Of a stretch of DNA of 64,000 bases, positions 11,397-19,929 are shown one piece after another. The first letter of the stretch is position 1. The number at the start of each line of letters is the position of its first letter. The notes below the pieces were generated by a model. It did not search any database and was not told where the DNA came from. It saw only the letters and a program-made list of their open reading frames with translations. The stretch covers positions 124,001 to 188,000 of the forward strand of contig NZ_BALM01000005.1 of assembly GCF_000614975.1 (NCBI RefSeq). Direction: 5' to 3'. Both the position numbers and the translations under genes were made by a program. The stretch is from Shewanella marina JCM 15074. Its GTDB lineage: Bacteria > Pseudomonadota > Gammaproteobacteria > Enterobacterales > Shewanellaceae.

Positions 11397-12278
11397 TTAC
11401 AGCTTAAAAGTAGCTGTAAGTTGATTATGATCAGATGAATTAGTTTTTACCGAGCTGTCTTTGACTAATGTTAAGCCTCGATAAAAAATATGATCCAGTG
11501 GCATACCCATTATATGCGTGCGCTTATCATCGTGATAAGACACTGGTGTTAAGCCGAATTGTTGCATAAATTGCGTCACAGTTTGCATACGCTTTGGTCG
11601 CCATGTATTAAAATCACCAGCCATAATAACGGGACCTTGGTGATCTTTAACCTGCTGTGCAATTGCATTTAGCTGTGCTCTATATTGTGACAAACGCCAT
11701 TCAAAATTAATGCTGTGCAAATTAACGACTAATAAATGTTGACCATTGGATAACGGATATTGGCTTACCAAGCTTGATTTAGGTAATCGTAACCATGGCT
11801 CTGTCACTGCTATAGCACAAGATTCGGTAGACTCCGTTCGAGCAAGATTCATCACACCATTTGGATTGCCCTTCATACTAAAGGCATTCACCATCTCTAT
11901 TTCTACATCATATTGACGTAAAAATAGTTTCAATTCAGGCGACAATTTGGCTTCTTGCAACATGACCAATTGATTAGACTTGAGCAAATCGCCTAACTCG
12001 CGTTGCCAGCCACTTTTCTGTTGTTTGTAGATATTCCAAACTGCAATATGTAACTCGCCATTGTCGTCTAACACTTGATTAATATCGTGTTTGACACACT
12101 GGCTCTCAAAATCAGCGATGTTAATATTATCAGTCATTACAGGTCCTGCTGGCACAGTGAATAATACATTGATGACGGTTGCACCCAATACCCCCAAAAT
12201 AGCGGCACTCCCTAACATTACTTTAAATTTTTTCTTCAAAACCTTAATCCACAAAAACACATGAGAAAAATTTCCCAT
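11397..12278 (-). CDS. endonuclease/exonuclease/phosphatase family protein, YafD-like
   Basis: The 293-residue product has the metal-dependent phosphoesterase fold shared by DNase I-like enzymes. Catalytic landmarks are Glu109 in MLQEAK, Asp222/Asn224 in AGDFNTW, Asp262 in PLDHIFYRG and Asp283-His284 in SSDHNQL. A hydrophobic segment at about residues 22-45 suggests a membrane anchor, as in E. coli YafD. No Shine-Dalgarno precedes the ATG at 12278; the ATG at codon 21 (MLGSAAILG) is an alternative start. The substrate is unknown. It is divergent from the cardiolipin synthase gene. Confidence 0.85.
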   Translation of the reverse strand: MGNFSHVFLWIKVLKKKFKVMLGSAAILGVLGATVINVLFTVPAGPVMTDNINIADFESQCVKHDINQVLDDNGELHIAVWNIYKQQKSGWQRELGDLLKSNQLVMLQEAKLSPELKLFLRQYDVEIEMVNAFSMKGNPNGVMNLARTESTESCAIAVTEPWLRLPKSSLVSQYPLSNGQHLLVVNLHSINFEWRLSQYRAQLNAIAQQVKDHQGPVIMAGDFNTWRPKRMQTVTQFMQQFGLTPVSYHDDKRTHIMGMPLDHIFYRGLTLVKDSSVKTNSSDHNQLTATFKL

Positions 12279-12428
12279 ATCATACGATAACTGCTTTGAT
12301 ACATATTGAGCTTATAAATCTATTTATCAATAGACATTTGCTGCTAAGTATACAAAAAAGCTACCTTATCTCGCTAAAAGCATGCAAAATCTAACTATAT
12401 TTTCCTCTTTTATTTTACAGATGTATTA

Positions 12429-13883
12429 ATGGAAAAAGTTTATCAATTTTTTACGCTAATTAGCTTACTCATATATTGGCTGCTGATTGCTGGTATTACG
12501 GTAAGAATCGTCACTAAGCGACGTTCTATTGGTGTTTCTTTTGCTTGGATGATGGTGATTTACGTTATTCCTTTTGCGGGTATCGTACTCTATTTTCTTT
12601 TTGGCGAACTTAATTTAGGTAAAAAGCGCGCATCTCGAGCAAAAGACATGTTTGGCCCTTATGGCGTGTGGTGTAAACAGCTACAAGATTATCGCCAATA
12701 CCATCCTGAAAGTTTAACGGATTTCGCGCAATCGATCAGCCAACTGTGTCAGTCCCGACTTGGTATTCCTGCTTTAGCTGATAACCGCTTAGAATTATTA
12801 AAAACTACCGATGAAATTATGCAGCGCTTGATTGAAGACATTAATGCAGCGCAAACCGACATTCATATGGAGTTTTACATTTGGAATCCTGGTGGCCTTG
12901 CTGACTGTGTTGCCGATGCGCTCATTAAAGCTAGAAAACGAGGCGTAAAAGTTAAAGTATTACTCGATAGTGCTGGAAGTCGCGTATTTTTCAAAAGCAG
13001 TTGGCCCGTGACATTTAGAAGTGCAGGCATCGAACTCGTTGATGCTTTATCTGTCTCGCCTGTGCGAATGTTTTTTAGACGTCTTGATTTACGCTTACAC
13101 CGTAAAATTGTAGTCATTGATAATATCATTGGTTATACAGGCTCAATGAATATGGTCGATCCTGCATATTTTAAAGTCGATGCGGGTGTTGGCCAGTGGA
13201 TTGATGTAATGGTGAGAATTCATGGTGCTTCTGTACCAGTACTAAATTGTATTCACGCATGGGATTGGGAGGTTGAAACCAGCACGCGCTCCCTACCAGC
13301 CATGCCACAATATCGTGAACAAGATAAAACTGAAACCGATGTCGTGCAGGTCATTCCATCAGGCCCTGGAATGCCTGAGGCGATTATTCAGCAGGTTTTA
13401 TTACAAAGTATTTATCAAGCTAAACACAAAATTGTGATTACTACGCCCTACTTTATTCCAAGTGAAAACTTAATGTTTGCGCTAATTAGTGCTGCACAAC
13501 GTAAAGTCAGTGTGCATATTGTAATCCCCGACAAAAATGATTCAATGATGGTTGAATGGGCCAGCCGTTCATTCTTTTATGAGCTATTAAATGCAGGCGT
13601 AAATATCCATCGATTCAAAGGCGGTTTGCTACATACTAAGTCTGTTGTTATTGATGAGAATCACAGTTTAATTGGTACGGTAAACCTTGATATGCGTAGT
13701 CTTTGGCTCAATTTTGAAGTCACATTAGCGGTTGAAGAATACGAATTTACACAAAAGCTTAATCGTCTGCAGCGCCGCTATATTGATGATTCAACCTTGG
13801 TTGATCCTGTTAAATGGCGTAAACGACCATTGCAGAAAAAATTTATTGAGCAGTTCTTTTATATGTTTAGTCCGTTGCTTTAA
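12429..13883 (+). CDS. cls: cardiolipin synthase, ClsA type
   Basis: It makes cardiolipin from two phosphatidylglycerol molecules at the inner membrane. Two N-terminal membrane segments (about residues 8-28 and 38-58) are followed by two phospholipase D motifs. The first is His224-x-Lys in LHRKIVVIDN with GYTGSMN. The second is His402-x-Lys in LHTKSVVIDE with IGTVNLDMRS. The length of 484 matches ClsA (486 in E. coli). The ribosome binding site is weak. A bidirectional terminator separates it from the convergent protease gene. Confidence 0.93.
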   Translation: MEKVYQFFTLISLLIYWLLIAGITVRIVTKRRSIGVSFAWMMVIYVIPFAGIVLYFLFGELNLGKKRASRAKDMFGPYGVWCKQLQDYRQYHPESLTDFAQSISQLCQSRLGIPALADNRLELLKTTDEIMQRLIEDINAAQTDIHMEFYIWNPGGLADCVADALIKARKRGVKVKVLLDSAGSRVFFKSSWPVTFRSAGIELVDALSVSPVRMFFRRLDLRLHRKIVVIDNIIGYTGSMNMVDPAYFKVDAGVGQWIDVMVRIHGASVPVLNCIHAWDWEVETSTRSLPAMPQYREQDKTETDVVQVIPSGPGMPEAIIQQVLLQSIYQAKHKIVITTPYFIPSENLMFALISAAQRKVSVHIVIPDKNDSMMVEWASRSFFYELLNAGVNIHRFKGGLLHTKSVVIDENHSLIGTVNLDMRSLWLNFEVTLAVEEYEFTQKLNRLQRRYIDDSTLVDPVKWRKRPLQKKFIEQFFYMFSPLL

Positions 13884-13903
13884 CAGATAAGAATTTTAAC
13901 AAT

Positions 13904-13932
13904 AAAGCCGAAGCAAATGCTTCGGCTTTTCT
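13904..13932 (+). terminator. bidirectional intrinsic terminator between cls and the subtilisin gene
   Basis: A stem of AAAGCCGAAGCA with TGCTTCGGCTTT ends in T's on the plus strand and is preceded by A's that serve the minus strand. Confidence 0.85.
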
Positions 13933-13953
13933 CTCTTTACATTAAACTAAACC

Positions 13954-15825
13954 TTAGTAAGTCGCAGTTAAGTTCAATCCTGAATATGAACGATATCCAC
14001 GGATCATTACATGGTAATAACCCGATTCTTGAACATTAAAACTGCATGATTCGACATTTCCTGATTTGTAAGGACGGCAATCGTAATTGGAGGTAGTTGG
14101 TTCACTACCAGCGTTAACATACAAATCAGCATCACCACTGCCACCCGAGGTACTGACAGTTAACGTTGACCCTGCTGGTACATAAGTTTTATAAAATACA
14201 GTTGAACGTCGATTGCCACTTAAGCCTGTCAGTGTCACACCATTTTCTAAGCAATTGGCATCAGTACACTGATCTTGCCCGCCTCCGCCAGTAGTGTAAG
14301 TTGCACTTAAGTCTGCACCACTATAAGCACTATAGCCATGCACCATCACATACCATTGCCCTGCCTGCGGATTATCGAATTGACATGACTCATTATTACC
14401 ATTTTTATAAGGACGACATTGATAACTAGTTCGCGTAGGAGCTTGACCATAACTGACATAAATATCAGCATCACCACTGCCACCACTCATTAATACATCT
14501 AAATGACTGCTATCGGCAGGTACATCAATACTGTAAACCACTTCTGAATCAGACGCACCATTAATGCTCACCACTTCGGCATTATTAAGTACATTATCCT
14601 GATTACAATCTGTGGTACATCCACCACCGCCATCATCATTTGCTAGACTAAATAACAATTGATTAGGCGAACCCGTTTTAGCGTCTGACACTTTATCTGC
14701 TGAGGATCGTGCCAACATGGTTGCTTGCAATTGACTTGGAGACAGTGAACTTGTTTCATCTAATAATAAGGCTGCAACACCAGCTACATGAGGGGCTGCC
14801 ATAGATGTACCACTGATAGTATTAGTCGCACTATTACTGTTATACCAGGCAGAAGTGATACTAGAACCAGGTGCGTAAATATCTAAACAGCTACCATAAT
14901 TGGAAAAGCTAGAACGGGCATCCGTGCTGGTGGTAGAACCGACGGTAATAGCATCCGCTGCTCGAGCAGGTGAATAATTACAGGCATTACGATTATCGTT
15001 ACCGGCTGCTACAACAAAGGTAATTCCGGCTGCGACAGCTGCATTAACAGCATCATCTAATGCTTGCGATGCACCGCCACCTAAACTCATATTTGCAACT
15101 GCTGGAGCTACGGCATTATTTTTAACCCAATTAATACCATCAATAACGCCAGAATTAGTACCTGAACCCGCACAATCTAACACCCTAACCCCAACAATAT
15201 TCGCATTTTTAGCAACACCGTAACTGCTACCAGCGATAGTGCCTGCAACGTGGGTACCGTGACCATTACAATCGGTTGCATCACTGTCGTTATCAACAAA
15301 ATCATAACCACTGGTCGCACGGCCATTAAATTCGTTATGACTATTTCTTACACCTGTATCGATCACATACGCAGTCACACCAGTACCATCAAAATCATAA
15401 TGGTAATTGTTGTCTAACGGTAGGTTTGATTGGTCAATTCGATCAAGTCCCCATGTTGGACTAGCTTGATCAGCATTGGTAGATATAGGATTTACTTGCA
15501 CAACTTGATCTAATTCAATGTATTTGACATTAGGGTCATTGCGCATTGCTTTTAATTGCGCACGATTAGCTTTCACTAACACTCCATTTAACACATCACC
15601 AAAATCCTTTTGAACTTTAATGCCCATTTGATTTGATAACCTTGCCCCCATACTGCTGGCATAGCTGGAAACTCCACCTGCATTATTCAAATTAAGCACG
15701 CTCGGTGTATTAAATACCACAATATAATTAGCTTCGTTAGGTATCGATAATGACTCATTTGCATTAACGGCACCTATTCCACAACTTGCAGCAACAGCTA
15801 ATACGATTAGTTTTTCCTGAAACAT
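13954..15825 (-). CDS. secreted subtilisin-like serine protease (S8) with two PPC domains
   Basis: This 623-residue protein is probably an extracellular protease. A signal peptide (to about residue 22, VNA/NE) is followed by an I9-type propeptide at about residues 30-110. The S8 catalytic domain has Asp156 (VIDTGV), His189 (NGHGTH) and Ser341 (SGTSMAAPH), with oxyanion Asn276. Two bacterial pre-peptidase C-terminal (PPC) domains at about 415-511 and 525-623 each carry the GGSGDAD(I/L)YV motif and a Cys pair. This layout matches proteinase K-like proteases of marine gammaproteobacteria, probably exported by type II secretion, after which PPC domains are often removed. A good ribosome binding site (GGAGA) precedes the ATG. 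Confidence 0.95.
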   Translation of the reverse strand: MFQEKLIVLAVAASCGIGAVNANESLSIPNEANYIVVFNTPSVLNLNNAGGVSSYASSMGARLSNQMGIKVQKDFGDVLNGVLVKANRAQLKAMRNDPNVKYIELDQVVQVNPISTNADQASPTWGLDRIDQSNLPLDNNYHYDFDGTGVTAYVIDTGVRNSHNEFNGRATSGYDFVDNDSDATDCNGHGTHVAGTIAGSSYGVAKNANIVGVRVLDCAGSGTNSGVIDGINWVKNNAVAPAVANMSLGGGASQALDDAVNAAVAAGITFVVAAGNDNRNACNYSPARAADAITVGSTTSTDARSSFSNYGSCLDIYAPGSSITSAWYNSNSATNTISGTSMAAPHVAGVAALLLDETSSLSPSQLQATMLARSSADKVSDAKTGSPNQLLFSLANDDGGGGCTTDCNQDNVLNNAEVVSINGASDSEVVYSIDVPADSSHLDVLMSGGSGDADIYVSYGQAPTRTSYQCRPYKNGNNESCQFDNPQAGQWYVMVHGYSAYSGADLSATYTTGGGGQDQCTDANCLENGVTLTGLSGNRRSTVFYKTYVPAGSTLTVSTSGGSGDADLYVNAGSEPTTSNYDCRPYKSGNVESCSFNVQESGYYHVMIRGYRSYSGLNLTATY

Positions 15826-16523
15826 AGTTGGTCTCCATTACCTTATAATGTCGTAATCGTATTTTTCAGTTCCACAACAGTGTAAAGACAGAACTTTACT
15901 GGCAATGACACAACAACCCACTGAATATAAATACGACTTCACTATTTTTAAATAGCAAACAATAGTAAAAACAGATATCAGATAATTTACAACTGACTAA
16001 AGCTTATTGCATATTCTTCATTTATTTATAGGTTTTAAACGCTAACAGTTTTTCTAAAGATAAAATAATGCATTATTGTAACAATTAAAACGTACGCATA
16101 TGTTGAGAAATATACACATTTTGCATTTGATAGTTTTCTATAATAGACAATGATTCAAACAGCTAGTGTCAAAAATCACTCAATTTTAGATTGGCTGATA
16201 TGTTAGTTGAGGTGAATAAATATAAAACTAATGAGGTAATTATATTTAATCTTTTAAAATCAGTTAATTAAAGCACAACCTCTTCTATAATAAAAAAATA
16301 TAACTTAGTTAAAAACTGAATTACGCCAATATCAAATGAATAATTTACAATAATTTTATTATTTCATTAAACTAAAATCATTTAACTAGCTATTTTTATA
16401 CGGAATAGACAATAAGGATCGCCAAGAGTGATTAGCTGCCACTCAATCAAATAACGTTAAAATCCACAGAAGGGAGCTTTTTGCAGGTTTGACCTCTTAA
16501 ATGGCATGCCTATAAAAAATGTA
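15826..16523. other. intergenic region, no gene seen
   Basis: These 698 bases are very AT-rich with many in-frame stops on both strands. The right-hand end of the stretch presumably carries the protease promoter. No RNA gene, repeat or convincing small coding frame was found. Confidence 0.6.
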
Positions 16524-16946
16524 TTATACAATTTGGCTATTAACCATATTAAGTAATGCAACACCATCATCAGTACCTAACAGTAACACTTGGCCATTTC
16601 TTAATTCTAGCTTAAGCGCCTGCATACCAGAAACACCATAAAACCAACCGTGTTTGGTCCGACGAATGCCTAAACCGTAAAACCATTTTATTTCAATAAT
16701 TGAGGCTGACTTAATTTCTGAAAAATCAATGTGCTTACTAAAAAAACCTAGACCGAAGTGCCATTTTAGCTTTTGTTCTGTCTGTTCAATCACTAAGCAA
16801 TGAAATAAGATTGCGATAACAATAATAGTAAGATAAACGGGCCAAAAAACCTGTTTTGTCGATGCTAGTTCAAGCAAAATAGTAAATACTGTAATTAGTC
16901 CCAGCATCACTAATATCGCCTTTGCATATTGTTTGTGATAATACAT
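16524..16946 (-). CDS. small membrane protein with PH-like C-terminal domain
   Basis: The 140-residue product has two membrane helices (about residues 8-27 and 34-51). A soluble C-terminal part (KWHFGLGFFSKHIDFSEI and onward to LLLGTDDG) resembles bacterial PH-like membrane-associated domains. A clear AGGAA ribosome binding site precedes the ATG. The function is unknown. It lies directly after an acetyltransferase fragment. Confidence 0.65.
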   Translation of the reverse strand: MYYHKQYAKAILVMLGLITVFTILLELASTKQVFWPVYLTIIVIAILFHCLVIEQTEQKLKWHFGLGFFSKHIDFSEIKSASIIEIKWFYGLGIRRTKHGWFYGVSGMQALKLELRNGQVLLLGTDDGVALLNMVNSQIV

Positions 16947-16981
16947 AAGAATTCCTCAATTGAGCTGCCAAATATTGAATA

Positions 16982-17089
16982 TTAAAACGGCTCAGCATCC
17001 ATACACACATCCAATTTATGGCTAACTTGTTTAATCAGTTTAGCAACAGATTGATTATCTTGCTGTTGTATGGGCCTTATTCGGTACAT
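16982..17089 (-). pseudogene. N-terminal remnant of a GNAT acetyltransferase
   Basis: A 35-codon frame (MYRIRPIQQQDNQSVAKLI) reads like the first strand and helix of a GNAT domain and then runs into a stop at 16982. The rest of the domain, including the acetyl-CoA loop, is absent, because the next gene begins about 35 bases on. The call rests on the N-terminal pattern alone. Confidence 0.45.
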
Positions 17090-17398
17090 ATGACTCTCAT
17101 ATTGAATAAAGAGCAGTATTTATCTATTAAATGAAAACAGATCACATCCCTCTTTTTGTCAAAAAATTTACTTATATTGTAACCATCCTACAAATTACAC
17201 CATCTCAGTTCTGATAAACTGATCTAAGCAAACTCAAATAGCCATAGTCTTAAATTGAATCAATTGCTTAGCAATTACTCAAATAAACGCAAACACGCTA
17301 TTTTTACTTGACCCATCGCAGCCCATTCAGTAAAGTAGCCATCCGTTGAGCAGCGATGCTACAACCGTCAGCCAAGACGTTAATACGGCATACAATTT
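17090..17398. other. intergenic region upstream of tRNA-Ser
   Basis: About 310 bases without a coding frame. It should hold the tRNA-Ser promoter. No repeat or other structure was recognised. Confidence 0.5.
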
Positions 17399-17488
17399 GG
17401 TGAGCTGGCTGAGTGGCTGAAGGCGCACGCCTGGAAAGTGTGTTTAGGCTAACCCCTAACGAGAGTTCGAATCTCTCGCTCACCGCCA
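17399..17488 (+). tRNA. tRNA-Ser (anticodon GGA)
   Basis: A 90-base class II tRNA. The acceptor arms GGTGAGC and GCTCACC pair. The anticodon stem-loop CACGCCTGGAAAGTGTG contains GGA. There is a long variable arm, a GTTCGAATC T-loop and an encoded CCA end. It is close to E. coli tRNA-Ser(GGA). An 18-bp minisatellite and gene fragments begin just downstream, a typical setting for integration at a tRNA 3' end. Confidence 0.97.
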
Positions 17489-17497
17489 AATAAAGAT

Positions 17498-17530
17498 AAC
17501 GGGAACAACTGCTTAGTTGTTCCCGTTTTC
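17498..17530 (+). terminator. intrinsic terminator of tRNA-Ser
   Basis: A 13-bp stem (AACGGGAACAACT with AGTTGTTCCCGTT) around a GCTT loop is followed by a T-rich tail, 10 bases after the tRNA. Confidence 0.9.
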
Positions 17531-17644
17531 GTTTTGGGGAGTTTTTGGGGAGTTCTACCATGTTGCCAGTCTATCTCAGCCATAGTCTGAACTACAAAAT
17601 CTAAGTATTGTCACCATCTTAGCTATCGTAAAAAACGAACTTAG

Positions 17645-17723
17645 AGAGGTAGTTACACTTATAGAGGTAGTTACACTTATAGAGGTAGTTACACTTATAG
17701 AGGTAGTTACACTTATAGAGGTA
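17645..17723. repeat. 18-bp tandem repeat, 4.4 perfect copies
   Basis: The unit AGAGGTAGTTACACTTAT is repeated four times without a mismatch (17645-17716), followed by its first 7 bases. The unit is a multiple of three and is open in one frame on each strand (RGSYTY on plus, ISVTTS on minus). A stop codon immediately precedes the plus-strand frame, and no start codon or ribosome site is linked to it. Confidence 0.95.
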
Positions 17724-17948
17724 CAAAACAAAGCCAATTGTTTTTATCCACATTCACAACCTTGTTTAGCGCCGAACATGATAACGCCTGCTAGTAATAA
17801 CGAATGTACCAAATGCCCTTCAAACAGTTTTCTGCATAAACATCAATATCCTTCTTGCCAACGTGTCGTATTGTCTTGGGCATACCGCACGAAGTGAGCA
17901 ATAGAGCCATCCATACTTTTACCACAATACTTCGAACTCTCTATAATT

Positions 17949-17992
17949 GATAACACCTCACCTAAGCGGAAAAATTTGTGGCTAAAATTAGC
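17949..17992 (-). repeat. attC-like cassette end, copy 1
   Basis: Read on the plus strand, the segment begins ATAACACC, contains CTAAGCGG and ends in TGGCTAAAATTAGC (17979-17992). The same layout recurs at 21249-21294 beside an unrelated gene. On the minus strand it ends in GAGGTGTTAT, similar to the 3' end of integron attC sites. The complementary 5' arms were not found, so the call is tentative. Confidence 0.35.
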
Positions 17993-18114
17993 AAGGAACG
18001 AGCAAAAGCTAACTGTTTCATTCCGTTCCTCAGCATATGCCTTTCTGCTTCTGTTAAAAGTAAGCTAGTATGTTGCCAAAACTGAAAGCCAGCTTTGATA
18101 TAAAAACCTAGCAC
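17962..18114 (-). pseudogene. possible C-terminal remnant of a GNAT acetyltransferase
   Basis: After the stop of the upstream hydrolase, the same frame stays open for 50 codons. It reads GFYIKAGFQFWQ, then LLLTEAERHMLRNGMK, which resembles the last strand and helix of a GNAT domain (the FYxKxGF motif). There is no start codon or N-terminal part. This is weak evidence based on pattern alone. Confidence 0.35.
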
Positions 18115-19301
18115 TTATTCTCCTTTACTATTTAGCATGATTTTAAATTCAGCTAAGTATTGTTTATGCTTTTTTTGATGCCATTCAATCATTGTCTTAG
18201 ATTTTTCAACAGCTTTCATTTGATATTGTATTGCTTTATTAATATCTCCAAGTTCAGCATATGCTTTTGCTAATGATGATAATGCATAAGCTGATTCAGG
18301 ATAAAGTTCAGTAGTTTTTTGATATATAGATAATCCTTTCTGGGGATCCTTTGTTAATAATGATTTTGCTAGTGCCTTTAAAGAACCTTCAGCAGAAATA
18401 TCAAAACCATATTTTTTCTCAGAAATTAAAGCATAATAATCAATAACTGCTTGCGCCCCTTTTTTAGAAATATCAGAGTTAGCTTCAAGGTCAGTATGAA
18501 TATCACTAAATAGAGCTTCAATGCCATTAACAATAGAAACTATTGGTTGGGACATATAATTATTTTTATTATTATGGTGGACCTGCCAATCAAGAGTACT
18601 TGGTGAAGATGTTTTGAGTGCTTTTTCAAATAAATCAAAAGACGTCAAATTACCTTGTTCATACCGATGATTCCCTGTAGTAAGATATAAAAATCTCATT
18701 TGATCATCTTTTGAGGCTAGTTTCGCTTTTGCCTCTGACGTTATCAACCAAAATCATTAGCCAATGATGGGCTAGTAATAATATATGCGTTAAATAATGT
18801 AGGGCGATTGAGTAAAGTAAATAATCCTAATGCTCCATTTCCCATAAAGCCACTATAAATATTAAATCCATTAGTTCGATATTTTTCGTCTATAGCTTTG
18901 AGTAGATCATGTTCGAAGTAATCGAGTATTGTTTGATTACTTGGGTCACTTACAATTTGTTTGAATAATTTTGCAAATTCAGGATTATAATTTGCAGGAG
19001 TAATTATAATTGATTCAAGCCAAGGCCAATCGCCATTATGACTTAACCAGTCATGTAAGCCGCTAAGATAAGGTTGGCTACGCGGGTGTAAGTCAAAAAT
19101 AACAAAGTATTTTTTATCTTTCCCTTTTACCTCACTATAACTTTTAGGCAATGTAACATTATATTCAATTGTCTCTTTAAAATATTTAGATTTTACTTTA
19201 AGCGACTGAATGGGATTGAGCGCTGTGATATCTGTTGCTTCCACAATAACTGAATGTAATCCAATCATTAAAATGAGGTAAGTTACAATTATTTTCATCA
19301 T
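18115..19301 (-). pseudogene. alpha/beta-hydrolase-fold (esterase D-like) protein with C-terminal TPR region, frameshifted
   Basis: Two overlapping frames belong to one gene. The N-terminal part has a signal peptide (MMKIIVTYLILM to VEA) and an esterase D-like hydrolase core. The C-terminal part has TPR-like helices (YALSSLAKAYAELGDINKAI). The break lies in a T-run on the coding strand (18750-18753 on plus). Adding one T gives NDFWLITSEAK and a continuous frame of about 395 residues. The start at 19301 follows an AAGGA. The nucleophile elbow reads G-F-M-G-N where active members have G-x-S-x-G, so the protein may be inactive even without the frameshift. The role is unknown. Confidence 0.7.
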
Positions 19302-19338
19302 TATAAATCCTTTTGAGATACACAAATCAATGATTCAC

Positions 19339-19440
19339 TTATAACGCCGAATTAAGATGTGCGTAGCTCTTGCCTATACTTTGATGGCGCAAAAATGGCA
19401 AGCATTTAAAATTATTCTTAAATGCTTTGTCGTGCATAAG
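19339..19440 (-). repeat. attC-like spacer between the hydrolase and acetyltransferase fragments
   Basis: On the minus strand the spacer begins CTTATGCACGACAAAGCATTTAAGA and ends CATCTTAATTCGGCGTTATAAG. The two ends are imperfectly complementary, and the 3' end resembles the CTTAA...GGCGTTA ends of attC sites. No folding was computed. The assignment is tentative. Confidence 0.35.
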
Positions 19441-19598
19441 ATATTCAACCCTTGGAGTTACTAACTTCATCCTGAATTCCGCTGTTACGCATCACGTTAC
19501 AATAACGAGCGAGTGTTAGCAAGTCCAGCACCGCAGGTGCGAATTTGCTTTGCCTTGTTATTAATTTGACATCATCAATTAGCTGAATGCCTGAAATC

Positions 19599-19838
19599 TC
19601 AGTTGAAAAATTGAGCTTTAAAAGTAAAGTCTGTAAGCACGCGCGCATAAGCTACAAGATTATCATCACCATCCAAAATGCAAATATTTATCTGAGAGCC
19701 ATTAACGCACTTTTTAGTTTCTTGAAGCCTACGCTCCTTCGTCCAACACTCTTTTAGATAAAATCGGTGATGCTGTTCTATATTTTTATCGCTCAGGCTA
19801 TAAATTGTGTTCATATCTATTTGATGCATAACATTCAA
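19599..19838 (-). pseudogene. truncated GNAT family N-acetyltransferase
   Basis: The first 75 residues follow a known GNAT type: a WTKER helix, then ILDGDDNLVAYARVLTDFTFKA. The sequence then departs from the family and stops. The acetyl-CoA binding loop (R/Q-x-x-G-x-G/A) and the C-terminal half are missing, so no activity is expected. A frame that overlaps its 3' end (down to 19445) does not continue the domain. The start may be the internal MNTIYSLSD rather than 19838. It sits in a series of broken minus-strand genes. Confidence 0.65.
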
Positions 19839-19929
19839 ATTACGGCACTAACATCCACGGTTACTTAATTCATGGGGCGTATTAAACGGGCGAGAAAAAA
19901 GCACCACAATAATACGAATCCACCTGACT

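Larger units (their letters stand above)
17532..18114. other. non-coding segment with direct repeats and fragments
   Basis: Just beyond the tRNA-Ser terminator is a doubled TTTTGGGGAG (17532-17541 and 17543-17552). The 18-bp minisatellite follows, and then AT-rich DNA ending in an acetyltransferase-like fragment on the minus strand. No intact gene and no integrase are present. Confidence 0.5.

Noticed and set aside
17304..17561. 85-codon minus-strand open frame overlapping tRNA-Ser
   Set aside because: It is the reverse complement of the tRNA and its terminator and has no family resemblance.
17645..17723. CRISPR array
   Set aside because: The repeats are directly tandem with no spacers and only 18 bp long; no cas genes are present.
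19445..19648. 67-codon frame overlapping the truncated acetyltransferase
   Set aside because: It does not continue the GNAT domain; its end (NSGIQDEVSNSKG) looks like translated intergenic repeat rather than a protein.
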